From positions 62,001 to 126,000 of the forward strand of contig NZ_MRBK01000012.1 of assembly GCF_001969815.1 (NCBI RefSeq): a stretch of DNA of 64,000 nucleotides, given 5' to 3'. This DNA comes from Bacillus swezeyi (GTDB lineage: Bacteria; Bacillota; Bacilli; Bacillales; Bacillaceae). The notes beneath the pieces were generated by a model. That model was not told the origin of the DNA. It searched no databases and worked only from the letters and a program-made list of their open reading frames with translations. How positions within the stretch are numbered: the first letter of the stretch is position 1; each line of letters starts with the position of its first letter. Positions 10,634 through 19,734 of this stretch are shown here, piece after piece. A program made the position numbers and the translations under genes.

Positions 10634-11740
10634 GTGGATGCGAAAACGGCGTACGAAAAGGCGGCCGGGCTCTTGAACCAGTGGTATACCATGATCAAGC
10701 GCCATGAAGCGCTCCAGGCTGTATCTTTAAAACATGAAATTGAGAATCTGCTTTCGGGAATGGAGAAACACGGAGAATTGCAGCTCTATTTTTATCTTTT
10801 AGACTACCGGTTCAAACTGATGACAGAACAGTTTGCCGAATCTGCGGAGCTCTTCAGAGAGATCAAACGGCAGAAGAATGCGATTCGGCATGCGGATGAT
10901 ATCATTCAGTACTATTTTTACTTTTTTTCGGGCATGTATGAATTTTATGAGAAAAATTATTATGAGTCGATCAGCTGCTATAAAAAAGCCGAAAACAAAT
11001 TGTATAAAATCACCGATGACATTGAAAGAGCCGAATTTCATTATAAAATCGCAATCGCCTACTATCAGATAGATGATCATTTCCGTTCTTTGAATCATGC
11101 TGAAAAAGCGCTCTCAATCTTCAGCAAGCATGAAGAATACATAGATAAAGCTATAGGATGCGAAATGCTTCTCGGCTCAATTCAGTTTGATTTGTTCCGC
11201 ATGAAACAAGCGGAGGAACACTACAAAAGGGCATTGGATCAAGCCGTTTCCTTTCATAATCAAAGAATTATCGGACTCATCTATCATAATATGGGGCAGA
11301 ACTACGCCAATCAAAGCATGCCGCTTTTGGCAGAGGAGCATTTTAGAAAAGCTCTTGCCGTTGACATTCATAAGCAATCCGTCTTTGGAATCTACACCAT
11401 TTTTGAATGGTCTCACGTCTTATACAAAAACGGCCGCAGAGAGGAAGCAAGACAGCTCTGTAAAGAAGGTTTTTCCAGGTCTGTCGAACAGGGGGAGGAA
11501 GAATATACAGCGAAATTCCGGCTTATTTTTGCTGTATATGATACTGGAAATCCGCTTGACATCGAGTTTTCATTGGAATACTTGGCTGATAAGAAGCTTT
11601 GGCCGCATGTTGCCGAGCTGACAAAAGACATTGCTGATTACTATACGGGGATGGGCGATGATGAAAGAAGCGCTGTCTATCTTGAGAAATCCCTTTATGC
11701 GAAAAATCAAATATGCAAAGTGAAGGAGGAGTTCATATGA
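10634..11740 (+). CDS. Rap-family response regulator aspartate phosphatase
   Basis: A 368-residue protein made of an N-terminal helical bundle and tandem TPR helices (for example the YYESISCYKKAENKL and AEEHYKRALDQAVSFHNQRI repeats), as in RapA-RapK. Rap proteins either dephosphorylate Spo0F or block ComA and are inhibited by a re-imported Phr peptide. The GTG at 10634 is proposed because the eight-base site AGAAAGGA (10615-10622) abuts an ATG at 10622 too closely to serve it. The downstream phr start overlaps the stop (ATGA). The specific Rap subgroup cannot be assigned by eye. I recall no rap gene at this place in B. subtilis. Confidence 0.87.
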   Translation: MDAKTAYEKAAGLLNQWYTMIKRHEALQAVSLKHEIENLLSGMEKHGELQLYFYLLDYRFKLMTEQFAESAELFREIKRQKNAIRHADDIIQYYFYFFSGMYEFYEKNYYESISCYKKAENKLYKITDDIERAEFHYKIAIAYYQIDDHFRSLNHAEKALSIFSKHEEYIDKAIGCEMLLGSIQFDLFRMKQAEEHYKRALDQAVSFHNQRIIGLIYHNMGQNYANQSMPLLAEEHFRKALAVDIHKQSVFGIYTIFEWSHVLYKNGRREEARQLCKEGFSRSVEQGEEEYTAKFRLIFAVYDTGNPLDIEFSLEYLADKKLWPHVAELTKDIADYYTGMGDDERSAVYLEKSLYAKNQICKVKEEFI

Positions 11741-11883
11741 AAAAGTCCATATGTGTTTCAGCCGTCATGCTGGTCTGCCTGCTCGGAGGAGGATTTACAG
11801 AGGGAGCCTTCTCCAAAAACGAGCCTGTCCAAACGTCTGGAAAATCCGTATTCCCTGACAGCGGACTGAACAAAAACGCCTGA
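11737..11883 (+). CDS. Phr pheromone precursor
   Basis: A 48-residue peptide with a clear Sec signal: MKK start, hydrophobic core SAVMLVCLLGGGF and a likely cleavage after EGAFS. The tail is EPVQTSGKSVFPDSGLNKNA. The ATG overlaps the rap stop by four bases and follows AAGGAGG, the usual rap-phr arrangement. The active peptide is normally five or six residues with a basic second residue. GKSVF would fit that rule; the C-terminal LNKNA would not. No canonical xRxxT motif is present, so the mature form is uncertain. Confidence 0.82.
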   Translation: MKKSICVSAVMLVCLLGGGFTEGAFSKNEPVQTSGKSVFPDSGLNKNA

Positions 11884-11950
11884 AATAGAAATCGACTCCC
11901 GACTTTTGCTATAATAATCTCATCTCGCGGAATTGAAGGGAGCTTGAAAT

Positions 11951-12265
11951 ATGACAGTAAAAGAAATCACTCCTGATGAGCTGAAAGAAAAGCTTTCAAA
12001 AGGAGAAACGCTCAACATCATTGATGTGAGAGAGGATGAAGAAGTAGCAGAAGGGATGATACCGGAAGCCGTTCATATGAAGATGGGTGACATTCCTGAA
12101 AAAATCGGTGCTTTTCAAAAAGACCAATCTTATATCTTTGTCTGCCGATCCGGGAAGCGCAGTGAAAACGTCTGCCTCTATCTGGAGGACAAAGGGTTTG
12201 ATGTCACAAACATGATCGGCGGCATGCTTGAATGGACCGGTGACACGAAGCCGAAAACAAAATAA
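11951..12265 (+). CDS. ytwF: rhodanese-domain sulfurtransferase (YtwF-like)
   Basis: A 104-residue single-domain rhodanese. NIIDVREDEE (about residues 21-30) is the conserved CH2A-type motif and CRSGKRS (about residues 65-71) is the active-site loop with the catalytic Cys that carries a persulfide. It is expected to move sulfane sulfur in the cytoplasm. A promoter with an extended -10 (TGCTATAAT, ending at 11915) lies upstream and a hairpin terminator downstream, so it is a single-gene unit. The symbol rests on size and family; other small Bacillus rhodaneses such as YqhL are similar. Confidence 0.8.
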   Translation: MTVKEITPDELKEKLSKGETLNIIDVREDEEVAEGMIPEAVHMKMGDIPEKIGAFQKDQSYIFVCRSGKRSENVCLYLEDKGFDVTNMIGGMLEWTGDTKPKTK

Positions 12266-12280
12266 GATCGATGACTACAG

Positions 12281-12309
12281 CTTCTTATCTTGACGGTAAG
12301 AAGTTTTTT
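12281..12309 (+). terminator. terminator of the rhodanese gene
   Basis: CTTCTTA and TAAGAAG arms followed by six T residues. Downstream, 12310-12483 holds a 12-bp tandem duplication (unit GCCTTCCCTTTT, 12369-12392) and no gene. Confidence 0.7.
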
Positions 12310-12483
12310 AGCCTGCTGTCGATGGAGTATAGCAGAACAGAACGTCAAAAGGCGGCAAAATAAGCGCTGCCTTCCCTTTTGCCTTCCCTTTTGCCTTAGC
12401 GTTTGGCATTGTCGACAGAATCATTTTTTTGTTCATAACTTCGGCTGTCCTCGAATACCTTTCATAGAGAAAGGAGAGAGCGT

Positions 12484-12666
12484 ATGCTGAAGGTTGCCGT
12501 ATTTGATGAAGAACATGAAAAAGATTTGCAGCACGAAATCAACGAATTTTTAAAAAAGCTGTCTGAAGACCAGCTGGTCGATATAAAATATGACGTATCC
12601 GCCGCATGCGATCCTCAAGGTGAGCAGCTGTACTGTTTTTCGGCGCTGATTTTATACAGGAAATGA
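12484..12666 (+). CDS. cse60: sporulation protein Cse60 (YteV)
   Basis: A 60-residue acidic protein (MLKVAVFDEEHEKDLQ start, FSALILYR end) matching the size and character of B. subtilis Cse60, a sigma-E-controlled mother-cell sporulation protein of unknown function. AAAGGAGAG lies 7 bases before the ATG. TTCATAAC (12432-12439) and GAATACCT (12453-12460) roughly fit a sigma-E promoter, but the match is imperfect. It lies next to opuD as in B. subtilis. Confidence 0.82.
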   Translation: MLKVAVFDEEHEKDLQHEINEFLKKLSEDQLVDIKYDVSAACDPQGEQLYCFSALILYRK

Positions 12667-12698
12667 AAACAGCTCTTCGTTGCTGAAGAGCTGTTTTT
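12666..12698. terminator. bidirectional terminator between cse60 and opuD
   Basis: A perfect 13-bp stem (AAAACAGCTCTTC / GAAGAGCTGTTTT) with a 6-base loop; A and T runs on both flanks serve both convergent genes. Confidence 0.85.
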
Positions 12699-12701
12699 GG
12701 T

Positions 12702-14240
12702 TTACGCTTTTTTCACCCGCGGGCTTCTTGGTTTTTGATATTGTTCCGCTTTTTTAATCTCTTTCCGTTCTTGGGACAGAGATTTGTACAGTGAAACCAT
12801 CATGAAAATAATCACGATTGAAAATGGCAGGGCGGCCAGGATGGCGGTGTTTTGCAAGGCCGATAGTCCGCCTGAATACAGAAGCGCCGCAGCCATTGCT
12901 GACTGGATGATGCCCCATGATATCTTGACCGAATTCTCAGGATTCAGTGAACCGTAAGTCGTTTGCATTCCGAGAACAAATGTTGCCGAGTCTGCAGAAG
13001 TGATAAAGAATACGGCAATGAGCACCAAGGCAACGATAGATGTAATCATAGCCAGCGGGTAGTGGTCAAACACTCCAAACAGCATCGTGTCTGTGGACAG
13101 TTTTGCAACGTTAAAGGTCCCTTTTTGCTGAAGATCCATCGCTGAGACCCCGAAAATTGAAAACCATAGAAACGCCAGCACAGTAGGCGCAAACAAGACG
13201 GCAATCAAAAATTCCCTGATTGTGCGCCCCCTTGATACGCGGGCGATGAAAATACCGACAAACGGTGACCAGGAGATCCACCAAGCCCAGTAGAAAATCG
13301 TCCATGAATTGATCCATTCACGGCTGTCCGGATCATTAGGCGCAAGGCGGAAGCTCATTTGCACCACGTTGGAGATATACGTTCCGATCGTGTCCGTAAA
13401 CGAGTTCATAATTAATACCGTCGGTCCGACGAACAGCATAAAGATCATCAGGACGCCGGCCAGCACCATGTTCGTATTGCTCAAATACTTGATGCCTTTT
13501 CCGATTCCGCTCCATGAGGAAATTAAGAACAGAACGGTGATGATTGCAATGATCGCCAGTTGCACCTGGAAGCTGTTCGGCACTCCGAATAGATAATGGA
13601 GTCCGCCGTTGATCTGCGTGGCGCCGATTCCGAGACTAGTCGCTACACCGACGACGGTTGCAAATACAGCGATGCAGTCAATCCCTTTTCCAAGCGGTCC
13701 GTTGACTCTGTCGCCGAAGACCGGAAACAGCGTCGCGCTGATCAAGCCAGGCGCGTCTTTTCTGAATTGAAAGTACGCAATGCAAAGGGCAACGATCGCA
13801 TAGATCGCCCAAGCATGCAATCCCCAGTGAAAAAATGTATACCTCAGCGAATCTCTGAAGGCCTGGGCTGTTTCTGTTTCACCTGATGGAGAGCTAATGG
13901 CATAATGGCTGATCGGTTCAGCCGCGCCATAAAATACGAGACCAATGCCCATACCTGCGCTAAAAAGCATGGCAAACCAAGATAATCGAGAGAATTCGGG
14001 TTTTTCTTCAGGTTTCCCTAATTTGATCTTTCCGATCGGACTGAAGATCAAAAAGATGCTGAATGCGACAAACAGAGAAACCACCAATAAGTAATACCAT
14101 CCGAGTGTGTTCGTAACATAACCTTGAATCGAAGTCGTTAACGCCTGAAGGTTATCCGGAGCAACGATTCCCCATAATACAGCTGCTGCTGTGATAACAA
14201 TCACAATCCAAAAAACACTAGAAATATTTTTCAAAATCAT
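12702..14240 (-). CDS. opuD: glycine betaine transporter OpuD (BCCT family)
   Basis: A 512-residue secondary transporter with about 12 membrane segments. The BCCT signature region is visible ([23 protein letters not shown] split over about residues 314-336), with Trp residues that form the betaine site. OpuD takes up glycine betaine as an osmoprotectant using the sodium gradient. The ATG at 14240 follows AAAGGG; a GTG at 14246 is also in frame. A sigma-B-like promoter lies upstream, matching the known stress control of opuD in B. subtilis. Confidence 0.93.
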   Translation of the reverse strand: MILKNISSVFWIVIVITAAAVLWGIVAPDNLQALTTSIQGYVTNTLGWYYLLVVSLFVAFSIFLIFSPIGKIKLGKPEEKPEFSRLSWFAMLFSAGMGIGLVFYGAAEPISHYAISSPSGETETAQAFRDSLRYTFFHWGLHAWAIYAIVALCIAYFQFRKDAPGLISATLFPVFGDRVNGPLGKGIDCIAVFATVVGVATSLGIGATQINGGLHYLFGVPNSFQVQLAIIAIITVLFLISSWSGIGKGIKYLSNTNMVLAGVLMIFMLFVGPTVLIMNSFTDTIGTYISNVVQMSFRLAPNDPDSREWINSWTIFYWAWWISWSPFVGIFIARVSRGRTIREFLIAVLFAPTVLAFLWFSIFGVSAMDLQQKGTFNVAKLSTDTMLFGVFDHYPLAMITSIVALVLIAVFFITSADSATFVLGMQTTYGSLNPENSVKISWGIIQSAMAAALLYSGGLSALQNTAILAALPFSIVIIFMMVSLYKSLSQERKEIKKAEQYQKPRSPRVKKA

Positions 14241-14346
14241 CCTCACCCTTTAATTCATTTTTCGTCCTTCTTCCATCCATATGTTTAGTATGAGTTGCAC
14301 ATAGAAAATTCATTCTCTCTCAGGAAGTTTGACCAAGCTTCCCCTA

Positions 14347-14373
14347 TTACCCCACAATCAGGTGAAACAAAAC
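14347..14373 (-). promoter_or_regulatory. sigma-B-type promoter candidate for opuD
   Basis: On the minus strand GTTTTG (14368-14373), a 15-bp spacer and GGGTAA (14347-14352). This resembles the sigma-B consensus GTTT-N12-15-GGGNAN and gives a leader of about 100 nt. B. subtilis opuD is known to have a sigma-B promoter. The remaining gap (14374-14467) shows no other feature I can support. Confidence 0.5.
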
Positions 14374-14467
14374 TCTTTAACCGTAACATACTTTTTCAAA
14401 AGGGTACAAGTCTGAATCTTGGATCGGGGTCTTGTCAATCCATGTTTGTCAAGGAGTTGAGCCAATT

Positions 14468-15742
14468 TTATTTTTTTCTTTGACCAATTGAAAATTTGCC
14501 TGCATTTAAGCCTGCAAGCCTTCCTGTGACAAGGGCAGATGTGATATTATACCCACCCGTATATCCGTGGATATCGAGAATTTCCCCGCAGAAATACAGG
14601 CCGTCCGTCTTTTTTGACGCCATTTTTTTAGGATCGATTTCTTTTACGGAAACACCGCCTCCGGTCACAAAGGCTTTTTCAAGCGAAAGCGTGCCGTTCA
14701 CGCTGACGGTAAACTCCTTACAGTCTTTTACGAAAGATCTGAAACGCTCTTTAGAAAGGGAAGAAAAGGTTTCAGAAGGATCAATCTGATTACGTTCAAA
14801 AAGAAACAGCAAATACCTTTCCTGCATCCAGGCTTTGAGTACATTTTTGACCGATTTTTTTGGAGCGTCCTTCAACTCTTTTTGCATCTGCTGAAAAAGC
14901 TGTTCTTCATGAAGATCTGGGAACAAGTCAATTTTCAGTCTGACGCTTTCCTGTTTTTTTAGCTCCTTTACGACAAATTGGCTGCATCGCAGCACCGCAG
15001 GTCCTGAAAGGCCGAAATGGGTAAATATCATATCCATCTGGTGTGTGATGACGGGTTTGCCTTTTTTGTTCAAGACACTTAAAGCAACATTTCTCAATGA
15101 TAAGCCCTGCAGTGTTTTTTGCTTGATAAAAGGTTCGCTGGAAGTGACTGGAACCTCTGTCGGGAAAAGCTCTGTAATCTTGTGGCCGGCTTTTTCAGCC
15201 CATTCATAGCCGTCTCCCGTGGATCCTGTGTGAGGTACGCTTTTACCGCCGACTGCCACAACGACAGCTCCGGCCAGAATTTTTTCGTCATTGTTTGTTA
15301 TGATGCCGCATGCCTTCTGATCTTCGTATAGAACGGTTTTCACCTTTTCGTTCGCTCGGATTCTTACATGCAGCTGTTCAAGTCTGTTCAACAGAGCATC
15401 CACAACGCTTTGCGCTTTATCAGAAACGGGGAACATTCTTCCATGATCCTCTTCCTTCAGCTTGACGCCGAGACGTTCAAAAAACTTGATGATGTCTTCA
15501 TTGTTAAATTCGGAAAAAGCGCTGTATAAGAAGCGTCCGTTACCGGGAATATGCCGGATGATCTCATCAATAGGAAGGCGGTTGGTGACATTGCAGCGCC
15601 CTCCGCCTGAAATGGCCAGTTTGCGGCCGAGTTTGTTTCCTTTATCAATCAGCAAAACGTCCGCTCCCTGCTCACCGGCCGCGATGGCGGCCATAAGTCC
15701 TGACGGTCCTCCGCCGATGACGATTACATCAAAATGGTTCAT
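14468..15742 (-). CDS. ytfP: FAD-dependent flavoprotein YtfP (HI0933 family)
   Basis: A 424-residue flavoprotein. The N-terminus has the FAD-binding [17 protein letters not shown] motif, then [14 protein letters not shown], a hallmark of the HI0933/BaiN family. A second dinucleotide motif ([19 protein letters not shown]) and the C-terminal [14 protein letters not shown] seal the assignment. Its reaction is unproven; related proteins are described as NAD(P)H-dependent flavin oxidoreductases. It sits alone between opuD and ytgP. Confidence 0.88.
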   Translation of the reverse strand: MNHFDVIVIGGGPSGLMAAIAAGEQGADVLLIDKGNKLGRKLAISGGGRCNVTNRLPIDEIIRHIPGNGRFLYSAFSEFNNEDIIKFFERLGVKLKEEDHGRMFPVSDKAQSVVDALLNRLEQLHVRIRANEKVKTVLYEDQKACGIITNNDEKILAGAVVVAVGGKSVPHTGSTGDGYEWAEKAGHKITELFPTEVPVTSSEPFIKQKTLQGLSLRNVALSVLNKKGKPVITHQMDMIFTHFGLSGPAVLRCSQFVVKELKKQESVRLKIDLFPDLHEEQLFQQMQKELKDAPKKSVKNVLKAWMQERYLLFLFERNQIDPSETFSSLSKERFRSFVKDCKEFTVSVNGTLSLEKAFVTGGGVSVKEIDPKKMASKKTDGLYFCGEILDIHGYTGGYNITSALVTGRLAGLNAGKFSIGQRKK

Positions 15743-15983
15743 AAAAATATCCTCAACTTTCCTGGGTGTAAAGCCTGCAAGATGCAGGTGGGGCAGATGC
15801 CGTCACAGAATGTGAATCGATTCATCTGCGCTCTATTTTATATTATAACGAAAGATTGCTGCCTTTAAAAAAGGATAAGTCAAGTTCTGTTAAAATTTAG
15901 CCAAGTTATTATTACCTAGGTAAAGCACCTGTGTGTTAAAATAGAAAAGTTGAATCTACTGAAGAAAAATGGTGATTAGGAAC

Positions 15984-17612
15984 ATGTCAAGCAAACTGTT
16001 AAGAGGCACGTTTATATTAACGCTTGGTACCTATATTTCAAGAATCCTCGGAATGATCTATTTGATTCCGTTCGGAGCTATGGTCGGTGCCACCGGCGGT
16101 GCCCTGTTCCAATATGGTTATAATCAATATACGATTTTTTTAAGCATTGCCACAATGGGTTTTCCGGCGGCCGTGTCCAAGTTTGTTTCAAAATATAATT
16201 CGATGGGTGACTATGAAACAACGAGAAAGATGCTGCGCGCCGGAATGTCGATGATGCTCGTCACGGGAATCGTCGCTTTCTCCATTCTTTATTTGTCCGC
16301 CCCGTTTTTTGCGGAGGTGGCCCTCGGCGGTTCAGAAAACAACGGACTGACGATTGAACATGTTGTTTACGTTATCCGCATGGTCAGCCTGGCCTTGCTT
16401 GTTGTGCCGATATTAGCCCTTGTGCGGGGATTTTTCCAAGGCCACCAGATGATGGGGCCGACAGCCGTTTCTCAGGTTGTTGAACAGCTGGCCAGAATCG
16501 TCTTTCTCCTTACTGCGACTTATTTGGTCATGAAAGTGTTAAACGGCGGACTTGTAGTAGCCATCGGCTATGCGACTTTCGCCGCCTTAGTCGGCGCCTT
16601 TGCAGGGCTTTTCACTCTTTATTTTTCCTGGCAGAAAAGGAAAGGAGCACTTCTGGCCCTGAAGCCGAACCTCGTTCCGCCGTCAAATATTACGCACAGG
16701 GAAATGTTTAAGGAACTGTTCAGCTATGCTGCCCCTTATGTCTTTGTCGGGCTGGCGATCCCGCTTTATCAATATATTGATACGAATACGTTTAACAAGG
16801 CGATGATTGCAGCCGGTTATGAAAACATCAGCCAAGACCTATTGGCGATCGTAACGCTGTATATTCCTAAGCTCGTCATGATCCCGGTGTCTCTTGCGAC
16901 AGCTTTCGGGCTGACATTGATACCTGCGGTGACTGAAAACTTTACCAACAAAGATTTCCCTGCTTTAAACAGGCAGATTGATCAGGCGATGCAGATCATC
17001 CTTTTCATCGTCCTGCCGGCATCAGTCGGTATGTCGCTCCTTTCAGGGCCGGTATATACGTTCTTTTACGGGTCGGAAAACCTGCATCCTGAAATGGGAC
17101 AAGACATCCTGTTCTGGTATGCACCTGTCGCGCTGTTATTTTCGCTTTTCACCGTCAATGCCGCGATTTTGCAAGGTGTCAACAAGCAGAAATTTGCGGT
17201 TGTCAGTCTGATGATCGGAATCGTCATCAAAATCGCCCTAAACGTGCCTTTAATCAAGCTGCTTCAGGGCAGCGGATCGATTTTGGCCACGGCTCTCGGC
17301 TATTCGGCATCGCTGGTGTACGGCTTCATTATGATCAAACGGCATGCCGGCTATTCATATCGAAAGTTATTGAAAAGGTTTTTGCTGATGCTGATTTTGG
17401 CGGTGCTCATGGGAATCGTGTTATTGATTGTCCAGGCGTTTCTCGGCTTATTTATTTCATATGAGGACGGCGCGGTTCGTTCCGCTATTGTCATTCTCAT
17501 CGCATCAGCGATCGGCGGCGCGGTTTACCTGTATTCGGCTTATCGTCTGAAACTGCTGGAAAAAATCTTCGGTCAGCGGTTAAGCCGCTTTTTCAAAAGA
17601 AAGGCCTCATAA
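15984..17612 (+). CDS. ytgP: MurJ-type lipid II flippase YtgP
   Basis: A 542-residue polytopic membrane protein with about 14 hydrophobic helices, a member of the MOP superfamily (PST/MurJ branch). B. subtilis YtgP is regarded as the MurJ homologue that flips the cell-wall precursor lipid II, redundant with Amj. The N-terminus (MSSKLLRGTFILTLGTYISR) decides the start: ATG at 15984 with GGTGAT 7 bases upstream, rather than the ATG at 15969. A hairpin terminator follows. Confidence 0.9.
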   Translation: MSSKLLRGTFILTLGTYISRILGMIYLIPFGAMVGATGGALFQYGYNQYTIFLSIATMGFPAAVSKFVSKYNSMGDYETTRKMLRAGMSMMLVTGIVAFSILYLSAPFFAEVALGGSENNGLTIEHVVYVIRMVSLALLVVPILALVRGFFQGHQMMGPTAVSQVVEQLARIVFLLTATYLVMKVLNGGLVVAIGYATFAALVGAFAGLFTLYFSWQKRKGALLALKPNLVPPSNITHREMFKELFSYAAPYVFVGLAIPLYQYIDTNTFNKAMIAAGYENISQDLLAIVTLYIPKLVMIPVSLATAFGLTLIPAVTENFTNKDFPALNRQIDQAMQIILFIVLPASVGMSLLSGPVYTFFYGSENLHPEMGQDILFWYAPVALLFSLFTVNAAILQGVNKQKFAVVSLMIGIVIKIALNVPLIKLLQGSGSILATALGYSASLVYGFIMIKRHAGYSYRKLLKRFLLMLILAVLMGIVLLIVQAFLGLFISYEDGAVRSAIVILIASAIGGAVYLYSAYRLKLLEKIFGQRLSRFFKRKAS

Positions 17613-17628
17613 GCAGGCTTTTCTTTTT
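17595..17628 (+). terminator. terminator of ytgP
   Basis: AGAAAGGCCT and AGGCTTTTCT arms followed by TTTTT, overlapping the stop region of ytgP. Confidence 0.7.
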
Positions 17629-17655
17629 ATTTAGAAATAAAGGAGGAATGTCTGC

Positions 17656-18393
17656 ATGAGATTGGATAAGCTTCTTTCACACAGCGGCTATGGATCCAGA
17701 AAAGACGTCAAAAAAATGCTAAAAAACGGTGCGGTGCGCGTGGACGACAGGATTGTCAAAGATGCGAAAGAACAGGTTGATCCAGATTCACATGAAGTGA
17801 CGGTTTACGGCGAGCCTGTCAACTATCAGGAATTCATCTACTTGATGATGAACAAGCCGCAGGGCGTGCTTTCAGCGACTGAGGACAGCCGCCAGCAGAC
17901 GGTTGTTGATCTGCTTGACCCAGAGTTCTTAAGGTTTGAACCGTTTCCTGTCGGAAGGCTTGACAAAGATACGGAAGGCCTGCTTATTCTCACCAATGAC
18001 GGTCAATTGTCACACCAGCTTTTATCGCCTAAAAAACATGTGCCGAAAACATATGAAGTCCATGTAGAAAAGCCGATTGGCCAGGCTGCGGCAGAGCAGC
18101 TTGAGAAAGGCGTTGACATCGGTGAAGGGTATGTCACAAAGCCTGCAAAAGCGGTCATTCAAAAAAATGAAAACGGCTGCTATCGGCTGCTTTTGACAAT
18201 TACAGAAGGGAAATTTCATCAGGTGAAGCGGATGCTGAAGGCTGTCGATCATGAAGTGATCTACTTGAAGCGGCTGAAAATGGGGGATGTTGAACTCGAT
18301 CCAGAGCTTTTGCCTGGAGAATACAGAGAATTGAATGAATGTGAACTGGCCGCATTAAAAAACAAAAGACACTCTGATCATCCGAGTGTCTGA
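17656..18393 (+). CDS. ytzG: RsuA-family 16S rRNA pseudouridine synthase YtzG
   Basis: A 245-residue enzyme. The N-terminal S4 RNA-binding domain (MRLDKLLSHSGYGSRKDVKK) is followed by the RsuA/RluB/E/F catalytic motif FPVGRLDKDTEGLLILTNDG (about residues 97-116), whose Asp attacks the target uridine. It probably modifies 16S rRNA. The ATG has AAAGGAGG 8 bases upstream. It follows ytgP as in B. subtilis. Confidence 0.87.
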   Translation: MRLDKLLSHSGYGSRKDVKKMLKNGAVRVDDRIVKDAKEQVDPDSHEVTVYGEPVNYQEFIYLMMNKPQGVLSATEDSRQQTVVDLLDPEFLRFEPFPVGRLDKDTEGLLILTNDGQLSHQLLSPKKHVPKTYEVHVEKPIGQAAAEQLEKGVDIGEGYVTKPAKAVIQKNENGCYRLLLTITEGKFHQVKRMLKAVDHEVIYLKRLKMGDVELDPELLPGEYRELNECELAALKNKRHSDHPSV

Positions 18394-18439
18394 AAGAGTC
18401 GGCTGCGGCCGTATTCTATGAAAAGCAGTTTCAACGATC

Positions 18440-18475
18440 AAAGCATCGAACTTTCGTAAAGTTTGGTGCTTTTTG
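18440..18475 (+). terminator. terminator of ytzG
   Basis: An interrupted stem (AAAGCA-AACTTT / AAAGTT-TGCTTT) followed by TTTT. A further hairpin (GACACTC / GAGTGTC, 18369-18391) spans the ytzG stop but lacks a T run. Confidence 0.65.
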
Positions 18476-18536
18476 TATGTTTAATGGTTGTCTTATATGA
18501 TATCTTGTCGTTAATGTTCTATTTTTCAGATTATTT

Positions 18537-18758
18537 CTATGAGGAAATTTTCACTTTTTTTCTTGTTGTTTCCCATTTGCCTCTGCTGGGGCTATGAACT
18601 AAATCGTTGTACGCCAACACATTCAGATCACGCTGGATTGTTCTGGGTGTAGTGCCAAATTCATCAACCAGTTCCTGGGTTGTAACGAGTCCCTTTTCTT
18701 GAATGAACATGTAGACTGATTTGATCCTGGTTAGCATTCGGTTTGTTGAAGGTTTCAA
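18537..18758 (-). CDS. ytzE: DeoR-type HTH protein YtzE
   Basis: A 73-residue protein consisting almost only of a DeoR-type winged helix (FIQEKGLVTTQELVDEFGTT, then PRTIQRDLNVL). It lacks the sugar-phosphate-binding domain of full DeoR regulators, as does B. subtilis YtzE. The TTG at 18758 is chosen because GGGAGTGG lies a few bases upstream and the product then begins MKPSTNRM. Target genes are unknown. The gap 18759-19026 is AT-rich with no gene seen. Confidence 0.8.
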   Translation of the reverse strand: MKPSTNRMLTRIKSVYMFIQEKGLVTTQELVDEFGTTPRTIQRDLNVLAYNDLVHSPSRGKWETTRKKVKISS

Positions 18759-19026
18759 ACAACCACTCCCTATCATATGATCGAATGGACTTGACTACCA
18801 CAACTTACGACTCCAAAATGCAGCATGGACGATTAACAATCATTTCTTTCAAAATGATCAATAAATATTATACACGATCCAATCGATAAATATCCAGAGA
18901 AAAGCCGGAACCAAATTATTGAAAAAATGAAAATCACAGCAGATACCGTGTCATTCAAGGGTATTTTTTTGAAAAATCCTAAACTTTTTCTTTATTGATG
19001 CGTAATAAAAGAGGGTGGTGATTGTA

Positions 19027-19734
19027 TTGAAGCTTCGTGTACATATTGAACACGCGGGATATGAAGAGGAGAAAGCCGCAATTGAAAATATTCAATTCGC
19101 TGTCAGAGCAGGAGAGCTGGTCGGGTTGATCGGCCCGAACGGCGCAGGAAAAAGCACGACGATCAAGACGATCCTCGGTTTAACAAGGCATGTGACAGGA
19201 GATGTAAACTGGAATGACACGAACAAATATGCATACATACCGGAACAGCCGAGCTTTTACGATGAGTTGACCCTGTGGGAGCATATCACAGCTTTAGGAA
19301 CTTTTCTGCAGGAGGATGAATCCGCCTTTTTTGATAGAGCGAATCAGCTCATTCAACAATTTTCTCTGGAACACGCGATTCATGAGTATCCGGGAACATT
19401 CTCAAAAGGAATGCAGCAAAAGCTGATGCTCATCCACGCTTTTTTAATGAAACCGGATATCTATATTATAGATGAACCGTTTATCGGACTTGATCCTATC
19501 GCAAACCGTCTTTTTCTGGATATGCTGAAAGTAGAGCAAAGACGCGAAGCGGGGATTCTCTTATGCACTCATGTGCTCGATACGGCAGAAAAAATCTGCG
19601 ACCGCTTTTTGCTGCTTTCAAACGGCCGTTTGCTGATGGAAGGAACGCTTGAAGAACTGCGGGCAAATACCGGGCTATCAGAAGGTTCCCTCCTCGATTG
19701 TTTTTATCATGCTGTAAAGGATCGTTCCCGATGA
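19027..19734 (+). CDS. ythP: ABC transporter ATP-binding protein YthP
   Basis: A 235-residue ATPase. Walker A is GPNGAGKST (about residues 37-45), the signature is FSKGMQQKL, and Walker B is IYIIDEPFIGLDP. The ABC-2/EcsA type fits the adjoining membrane protein. The start is taken as TTG 19027 with GGTGAT just upstream; a GTG at 19015 is also in frame. The ATGA overlap with ythQ shows translational coupling. The exported substrate is unknown. Confidence 0.87.
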   Translation: MKLRVHIEHAGYEEEKAAIENIQFAVRAGELVGLIGPNGAGKSTTIKTILGLTRHVTGDVNWNDTNKYAYIPEQPSFYDELTLWEHITALGTFLQEDESAFFDRANQLIQQFSLEHAIHEYPGTFSKGMQQKLMLIHAFLMKPDIYIIDEPFIGLDPIANRLFLDMLKVEQRREAGILLCTHVLDTAEKICDRFLLLSNGRLLMEGTLEELRANTGLSEGSLLDCFYHAVKDRSR

